Of a stretch of DNA of 63,176 nucleotides, positions 58,858 through 63,176 are shown piece after piece (the first letter of the stretch is position 1; each line of letters starts with the position of its first letter). This stretch comes from Microcaldota archaeon (GTDB lineage: Archaea; Micrarchaeota; Micrarchaeia; Anstonellales; Anstonellaceae): the NCBI GenBank assembly GCA_026396415.1, contig JAPLWX010000004.1, positions 1-63,176 on the forward strand, written 5' to 3'. The position numbers and the translations under genes were made by a program. Under the pieces are notes generated by a model. The model did not search any database and was not told the DNA's origin. It was given only the letters and a program-made list of their open reading frames with translations.

Positions 58858-59274
58858 TTATTTGTTCAGTTTCGAGGCAAGCTTTGCGTCGGAAATGGCA
58901 AGTATGCGCGCGGCAAGGATTGCCGCGTTCTTGCCATTGCCAATCCCTACTGTGGCAACCGGCACGCCCGCCGGCATCTGCATCATTGAGAGAAGCGCGT
59001 CCAGCCCGGAAAGCGCAACATCCACCGGGACGCCGATTACCGGCTTTTTCGTCTTGCTTGCGATAACGCCTGGAAGCGCGGCAGACAAGCCTGCGATGCC
59101 AATGAACACTTTTGCATCGCTCCCCTTGATTATCTTGTCAAGCAAGCCAGGCTGCCTGTGCGCGGAAGCCACCTTTATCTCGTGGCTTACGCCAAGCTCA
59201 GTAAGCGCATCAGCTGCCTTTTTCGCAACTTGCATGTCGGATTCGCTTCCTACCAATATTAGCACGTCCGCCAT
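58858..59274 (-). CDS. purE: PurE, N5-carboxyaminoimidazole ribonucleotide mutase
   Basis: 138 residues. [20 protein letters not shown], then VASAHRQPG, then [24 protein letters not shown]: the classical PurE core. Moves the carboxyl group to give CAIR in purine synthesis. The family has two classes; class cannot be decided here, though no purK is visible. Close to purC, with a toxin-antitoxin pair between. Confidence 0.93.
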   Translation of the reverse strand: MADVLILVGSESDMQVAKKAADALTELGVSHEIKVASAHRQPGLLDKIIKGSDAKVFIGIAGLSAALPGVIASKTKKPVIGVPVDVALSGLDALLSMMQMPAGVPVATVGIGNGKNAAILAARILAISDAKLASKLNK

Positions 59275-59289
59275 CATATCACCTTGTGT

Positions 59290-59538
59290 TCAATCGTAAA
59301 CATCTTTCCTGTGGCCGATTTTCGCTATCAGCACTTCATTTTGGACAATCGAATAAATGACCCTGAATTTGCCAACGTGGACCCGTTTCTTGTTTTTCAG
59401 TAGGTTGGAGAGCGACTCGCCCAGTTCTGGATGCTGACCTAGTTTTTCTATTCTCTTGAGAAGCGGAACTTGGACAGATTTGTCAAGTTTCCTTATGAAA
59501 TCCTTTGCGTCCTCCGAATATGATATTTTACAGCTCAT
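59290..59538 (-). CDS. RelE/ParE-type toxin
   Basis: 82 residues from the ATG at 59538, which overlaps the antitoxin stop by 11 bp. KISYSEDAKDFIRKLDKSVQVPLLKRIEKL and KFRVIYSIVQNEVLIAKIGHRKDVYD are the family hallmark (RelE fold with C-terminal basic segment and Arg). RelE toxins cut mRNA on the ribosome; ParE types poison gyrase. I favour RelE because of the GHRKDVY ending. Confidence 0.85.
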   Translation of the reverse strand: MSCKISYSEDAKDFIRKLDKSVQVPLLKRIEKLGQHPELGESLSNLLKNKKRVHVGKFRVIYSIVQNEVLIAKIGHRKDVYD

Positions 59539-59758
59539 TTTCAAGCCCCAGTTCCTTGATAAGCTGCCTGTGCGATGTTGTCCTTCCTTTCTTGTGCTCC
59601 TTTTCCGCTTTTGAAATGGCACGCAGGTCGTCGAGGAACTCGGCTTCATCTATTTTCTGCTCTATTGCCTTGCGCGCTATTTCACTCCATTTGTATTCGG
59701 AGTGCTCCTGCATCCTCGCATGCAGGATTTCTGGGATGGAAAGCGTTATGTTTGCCAT
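59528..59758 (-). CDS. antitoxin partner of the RelE-like toxin
   Basis: 76 residues from the ATG at 59758. The N-terminal part (ANITLSIPEILHARMQEHSEYKWSEIARKAIEQ) is a ribbon-helix-helix DNA-binding module. The C-terminal helix wraps the toxin. It precedes the toxin and overlaps it, the normal order for translational coupling, and should repress its own promoter. Confidence 0.82.
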   Translation of the reverse strand: MANITLSIPEILHARMQEHSEYKWSEIARKAIEQKIDEAEFLDDLRAISKAEKEHKKGRTTSHRQLIKELGLENEL

Positions 59759-59810
59759 TTTCTCACCTATTTGCATTGTGTGGGCGCACATATTTATTTG
59801 TTTGCACGAG

Positions 59811-60689
59811 CTAGTAAGGGAATTTCTTCCCTGTCAGCCTTTCATAGCATTCCACGTATTTTTCGGTTGTTTTCTTCATCACTTCGGCCGGAAGGCGGGG
59901 CGCAGGCGGCATTTTGTCCCAGCCCGTGGTTTCCAGGTAGTCGCGCACGAACTGCTTGTCATACGAGGGAGGGGAAACTCCCTCCCTGTAGGAATCGGCA
60001 GGCCAGTAGCGGCTGGAGTCAGGAGTGAGCACCTCGTCCGCGAGTATTATTTTGCCATCGGCATCCGCGCCAAACTCGAATTTTGTGTCTGCGAGGATTA
60101 TGCCGCGCGCCTTTGCATAATCTGCCGCCGCGGAATAGATGCGCAACGACAGGCCGCGCACTGCATGGTATGTTTCCTTGCCGACAAGCGCCGCGCCTTC
60201 CTTCTCTCCGATGTTTTCGTCGTGCCCCTTTTCCGCCTTTGTGGAGGGCGTGAATATGGGCTGCGGGAGCCTGGAGGCGTTTTTCAGGCCAGCGGGCAGC
60301 GGCATGCCGCAGATTGCGCCTGTTTTCTGGTAGTCCTTCCAGCCCGAGCCTGCCATGTAGCCGCGCACCACGCACTCAAGCGGGATTATCCTCACTTTCT
60401 TCACCGTCATGCACCTGCCTTCCAGGTAGGATGGCAGGCCGTCCGGCACTGACGTGGAGATAAGATGGTTGTCCACTATCCCTTTCAGGCGCCCGAACCA
60501 GAAAAGGGACATTTGCGTAAGCACGCGCCCTTTCTTTTCAATCCCGTCCGGGAAAACAACGTCGAATGCTGAAAGCCTGTCCGACGCAACCATGAAAAGG
60601 CTGCCATCCGGAAGCTCGTACGTGTCGCGCACTTTCCCTCGCGAAAAGGGCTTCAGCTTCAAGTCTGTTTTAGTGATAACTTCATCCAT
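59811..60689 (-). CDS. purC: PurC, SAICAR synthetase
   Basis: 292 residues. SRGKVRDTYELPDGSLFMVASDRLSAFDV, the PLECVVRGYMAGSGWKDYQ motif, and the SSRYWPADSYREG segment of the ATP-grasp-like fold. Joins CAIR and aspartate. Eukaryote/bacterial-long type (about 290-300). Same strand as purE, 530 bp apart, the gap filled by the toxin-antitoxin pair. Confidence 0.95.
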   Translation of the reverse strand: MDEVITKTDLKLKPFSRGKVRDTYELPDGSLFMVASDRLSAFDVVFPDGIEKKGRVLTQMSLFWFGRLKGIVDNHLISTSVPDGLPSYLEGRCMTVKKVRIIPLECVVRGYMAGSGWKDYQKTGAICGMPLPAGLKNASRLPQPIFTPSTKAEKGHDENIGEKEGAALVGKETYHAVRGLSLRIYSAAADYAKARGIILADTKFEFGADADGKIILADEVLTPDSSRYWPADSYREGVSPPSYDKQFVRDYLETTGWDKMPPAPRLPAEVMKKTTEKYVECYERLTGKKFPY

Positions 60690-60740
60690 TCTTCCACCAA
60701 AATGGATTGGGAATGGAGATTTATAAAAGCAATGCGAAAC

Positions 60741-62042
60741 TCACTGCTGCGGAACCATTGGCGGCGCGAGCGGCGGAGGGGGGATTTCGCCTCCCTTTTT
60801 CTTGTTGAAATAATAGATTGCCGCAAAGGCAGACACTGCAAGCACCGCTATGCCCACAAATATGCCCTCGTTGGGAATGGAAGGCATGGAAGGCATCGAT
60901 GCCCCTGGCGAGCTTGTGTTTGCAGCACCAGGCGCGCCCCCGCCAAGCGAAACCACATAGTCGCCATGCCCAACAGCGGTGTTGCCTTCCTTGTCAGAGA
61001 CGCTGATTGTGTACTTCACAAGGGTGCCGGCTGGCTGTGCCGGGATTTTTGCCTCGAAGCTGTTGTAGCCTATTGCATAGACTGAAAGCGCGTTTTGCAC
61101 CCCTGCAACCTCATACGAGACAGAAACCGCGTCAATCCCGCTAGCCTCCGGCCCGACATCCTCCACGAAGAAGCGTATCATGCCTACCCCGGATGACGAA
61201 AGCGCGGAGTATTGGTCTTTTATTGATGGCTTGCTGAGGTCAAAAGTGACTTCCAAGGAGGGGCTGGCCTGCAGGTTTGGCTGTACGCGTTTTATGCCCT
61301 GCCCGTATGTCACTATGACCTGCGGGGAGTTGATGGTGATGTTCTCAAAATGAGCCATCCCGTCGCTGTCTGTTTCGGAGCCAGCGCCATTCACTTCCAC
61401 ATTTGCGGATAGCGGGTGGCGCCTGTCATCCTGCACATGGACATCGAGTTTGTAGTAACTGAGCATGACGTCAATCGATTGGTCGCCTGTCGAATTGGCA
61501 ATCGCGAGCGGGATGTTTTTCACCAGGTCGTTCCGCTCCACCTTGAGGGCGTAGTTGCCCGGGGGAAGGGCAAAAAATGTGCTGCCGGACGAGTCAGTCG
61601 GCTTTGTTGCCCTGCCCACCGTTGCGTTTGCCTGCAGCGGATGGCCATTTTGGTCAAACACGCGCACGAGTGCAATGTACGACTCGACTTGCATCGTGTA
61701 TATCCTGTTCTCCCCATCCACGGCAATGAGCGAAGCCGAGTCCAGCTGGTCCCCATATTTCACATACAGCGTGTATGAATATTCAGTTTCGCTGTCAATT
61801 GATTCATAGTTGGTGAATAGCATGCCTGCGTACCCATGCGAATCGGTAAGCTTTGGCTTGGTCTCGATATTTCCTTTCACGGAGTTTAACTCGTAATCAA
61901 CATAGACCTGCGCGCCCTCGACCGGGCGAAGGAAATTGTCAAAGACCTGGACAGTGAGGTTTTCAGTGTATTTTGCCCAGGGAGCGCCTGTTAGCACCAG
62001 CACTCCCGCGGCAAGCAAAAGGAAAAACGCTGAAAGCCTCAT
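60741..62042 (-). CDS. surface protein with Ig-like/carboxypeptidase-regulatory domains
   Basis: 433 residues from Met at 62042, about 28 bp after a TATA-like GCTATAAAAATC, so leaderless. Signal peptide (LSAFFLLLAAGVLVLTGAPW), three or four beta-sandwich domains (VFDNFLRPVEGAQVYVDYEL; VRVFDQNGHPLQANATVG), a C-terminal helix (GIFVGIAVLAVSAFAAIYYF) and a Pro-rich cytoplasmic tail (PPPPLAPPMVPQQ). Probably an adhesin-like or structural surface protein. It shares a bidirectional promoter with the pilin genes. Confidence 0.7.
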   Translation of the reverse strand: MRLSAFFLLLAAGVLVLTGAPWAKYTENLTVQVFDNFLRPVEGAQVYVDYELNSVKGNIETKPKLTDSHGYAGMLFTNYESIDSETEYSYTLYVKYGDQLDSASLIAVDGENRIYTMQVESYIALVRVFDQNGHPLQANATVGRATKPTDSSGSTFFALPPGNYALKVERNDLVKNIPLAIANSTGDQSIDVMLSYYKLDVHVQDDRRHPLSANVEVNGAGSETDSDGMAHFENITINSPQVIVTYGQGIKRVQPNLQASPSLEVTFDLSKPSIKDQYSALSSSGVGMIRFFVEDVGPEASGIDAVSVSYEVAGVQNALSVYAIGYNSFEAKIPAQPAGTLVKYTISVSDKEGNTAVGHGDYVVSLGGGAPGAANTSSPGASMPSMPSIPNEGIFVGIAVLAVSAFAAIYYFNKKKGGEIPPPPLAPPMVPQQ

Positions 62043-62140
62043 GGCTGCATTTGGCAAACAAAGATTTTTATAGCTCGCATGTTAAAATGGGCATGCCATG
62101 TGTCAAGGCAGCCAAAAGCAGATGGCAATCGGGGGTTTTT

Positions 62141-62653
62141 ATGACGTTTGCAAACAAGGGGCAAGGCGCTACACAGTCGAATCGCGATTCGACTTATCGC
62201 ACTTGCCGCGGGCAAGGTGCGACCGAATACCTGGTCCTTCTCGCGGTTGTGCTGATCATCGCGCTCGTGGCAATCATGCTCCTGGGGTACTTCCCGGGAA
62301 TGGCAACTGACGCAAAAATCACGCAGAGCCAGGCATACTGGAGGGGCCAGGCAACCCCGTTTGCAATCACGGAGAGCGAGATAAACTCGACCGGCTATGG
62401 GAGCTTCATGCTGCAGAACATGGAGGCGGCGGGGCCGTTCACAGTCACCTCGTTCCAGGTGGGCAACTACTACAACAACTCAACCAACGCATCGTTTTCT
62501 GCAGGAGAAAGCAAGGCTTTGGTAGTATCAGGCATGGGCAGCCACCCGGGCGGAAGCGTCTATGATTTGAACGTGACGATTTCCTACACCAAGCCAAGCG
62601 GGGCCCCGGACACGCAGTACGGGACCAAGAACATCGTGGGCAAATACGCCTGA
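62141..62653 (+). CDS. class III signal-peptide pilin, with duplicated processing motif
   Basis: 170 residues from the ATG at 62141 (GGGGG upstream). The normal GQGATEYLVLLAVVLIIALV signal (prepilin-peptidase site before QGATEYL, then the hydrophobic helix) is preceded by a second GQGAT 17 residues earlier. The 51-bp insert responsible consists of two hairpins. The head domain (YYNNSTNASFSAGESKALVV) is beta-rich with N-glycosylation sequons. It should be assembled by the archaeal type IV pilus machinery, which is not in the window. Confidence 0.82.
   Translation: MTFANKGQGATQSNRDSTYRTCRGQGATEYLVLLAVVLIIALVAIMLLGYFPGMATDAKITQSQAYWRGQATPFAITESEINSTGYGSFMLQNMEAAGPFTVTSFQVGNYYNNSTNASFSAGESKALVVSGMGSHPGGSVYDLNVTISYTKPSGAPDTQYGTKNIVGKYA
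62175..62222. repeat. palindromes inserted in the pilin signal peptide
   Basis: AGTCGAATCGCGATTCGACT is a perfect 20-bp palindrome (62175-62194). It is followed by TCGCACTTGCC-GC-GGGCAAGGTGCGA (62197-62222, one bulge), whose right arm is the pilin sequence itself. The paralogous pilin downstream lacks the insert. Confidence 0.85.
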
Positions 62654-62782
62654 TTGCCATTTTTTGATTTTTTCTCAAGCTTTAACTGGAGCTGGCTGGG
62701 AATATTTATATAATCATGCTGGGAATTAAAGTGTCTGCACAGGAAACAGATGTTGGATGCATGTTCCTATCGGAGCGGTTTT

Positions 62783-63139
62783 ATGGGATGGATTCATGGG
62801 CAGGGCGCAACAGAGTATCTTGTTCTCCTAGCGGTTGTATTGATTGTTGCGCTGGTATCGGTTGCGCTTCTCGGGTTCTTCCCGGGGATGGCATCTGATG
62901 CCAGGATTACGCAGAGCCAGACGTACTGGAGAGGCCAGGCAAAGCCGTTTGCGATAATGGACGCATCCGTGGGTGCAAATACGACGACCCTGAGCGTGCA
63001 CAACCGGGAAGCAACCGGGCCATACAACATGACAGGCATAACCATAAACGGCGTGGCAGGCACAATAACGGGCACAAGCGTGCTCTTTGCGGCAGGCCAG
63101 GCACAGACCTGTCTTTCCTTAAAGTTGGGTAGCAGGTAA
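62783..63139 (+). CDS. class III signal-peptide pilin, second copy
   Basis: 118 residues from the ATG at 62783 (GGAG 8 bp upstream; TTTATATAATC about 75 bp upstream). MGWIHGQGATEYLVLLAVVL is the uninterrupted class III signal. It is about 70 percent identical to the first pilin through SQTYWRGQAKPFAI, then diverges. The end (QTCLSLKLGSR) is short compared with the first pilin, so the head may be truncated or frameshifted near 63110. Confidence 0.78.
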   Translation: MGWIHGQGATEYLVLLAVVLIVALVSVALLGFFPGMASDARITQSQTYWRGQAKPFAIMDASVGANTTTLSVHNREATGPYNMTGITINGVAGTITGTSVLFAAGQAQTCLSLKLGSR

Positions 63140-63176
63140 GCAACAGTCTGCTCCGACGGCAGACAAGATTTTCTCC

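Overview
Organism. The window looks like a small-genome DPANN archaeon (Diapherotrites/Micrarchaeota-like; the phylum cannot be fixed from this sequence alone). Reasons: archaeal translation and secretion genes (aRF1, archaeal TyrRS, L11, SecE-Spt5 next to ftsZ), a methanococcal-style S-layer protein, class III signal-peptide pilins, AMP phosphorylase, a 7S SRP RNA, TATA boxes about 25 bp before many starts (several mRNAs look leaderless), and short GGTG-type ribosome binding sites.

Layout. (1) 1-4.4 kb: a genomic island beside a tRNA-Ser(GCT) gene. It holds a tyrosine recombinase and a diversity-generating retroelement (DGR): variable protein, template repeat and reverse transcriptase, all on the minus strand. 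The reverse transcriptase frame is broken at an (AG)9 microsatellite. (2) 4.5-8.3 kb: a Yip1-like membrane protein, the SRP RNA, then an AT-rich patch of IS and hsdS remnants bounded by 26-bp direct repeats. (3) 8.3-11 kb: aRF1 split at its catalytic GGQ motif by a 512-aa intein. (4) 11.1-21 kb: a five-gene Hyf/Ehr-type membrane complex whose proton-channel subunits look intact. Its large and small soluble subunits have lost the [NiFe] ligands and nearly all [4Fe-4S] ligands. Two paralogous CxDAR proteins resembling beta-carbonic anhydrases bracket the operon. (5) 21-33 kb: envelope genes (surface Lon protease, transglutaminase-TPR protein, membrane proteins, S-layer) plus TyrRS. (6) 33-38.5 kb: a decayed archaeal ATPase gene carrying nested hairpin insertions, and a membrane-anchored double AAA+ ATPase with a second intein. 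(7) 38.5-46.6 kb: an ankyrin protein and a VirB4/HerA-type secretion or pilus-like cluster. (8) 47-52 kb: glycosyltransferase, 5S rRNA followed by a chain of hairpins, AMP phosphorylase. (9) 52-57 kb: ftsZ-secE-spt5, L11, a PQQ-type beta-propeller. (10) 57-63 kb: an N-glycosylation-sequon repeat protein, a TrmI-like methyltransferase, purE and purC separated by a RelBE-like toxin-antitoxin pair, and two pilins.

How it fits together. The strongest candidate for an undescribed system is region 4. An ion-translocating Hyf-type module without redox centres, flanked by carbonic-anhydrase-like proteins, recalls the redox-independent DAB-type inorganic carbon pumps; this is a hypothesis. A second theme is a set of perfect hairpins found between and inside genes. 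They have unrelated stems but recurring tetraloops (CGCA, CAGA, TGAA), and two nested copies share a GCTGCAAGCAGC core. One pair sits inside a pilin signal peptide and duplicates the processing motif in frame. A third is a possible on/off switch of the DGR by dinucleotide slippage.
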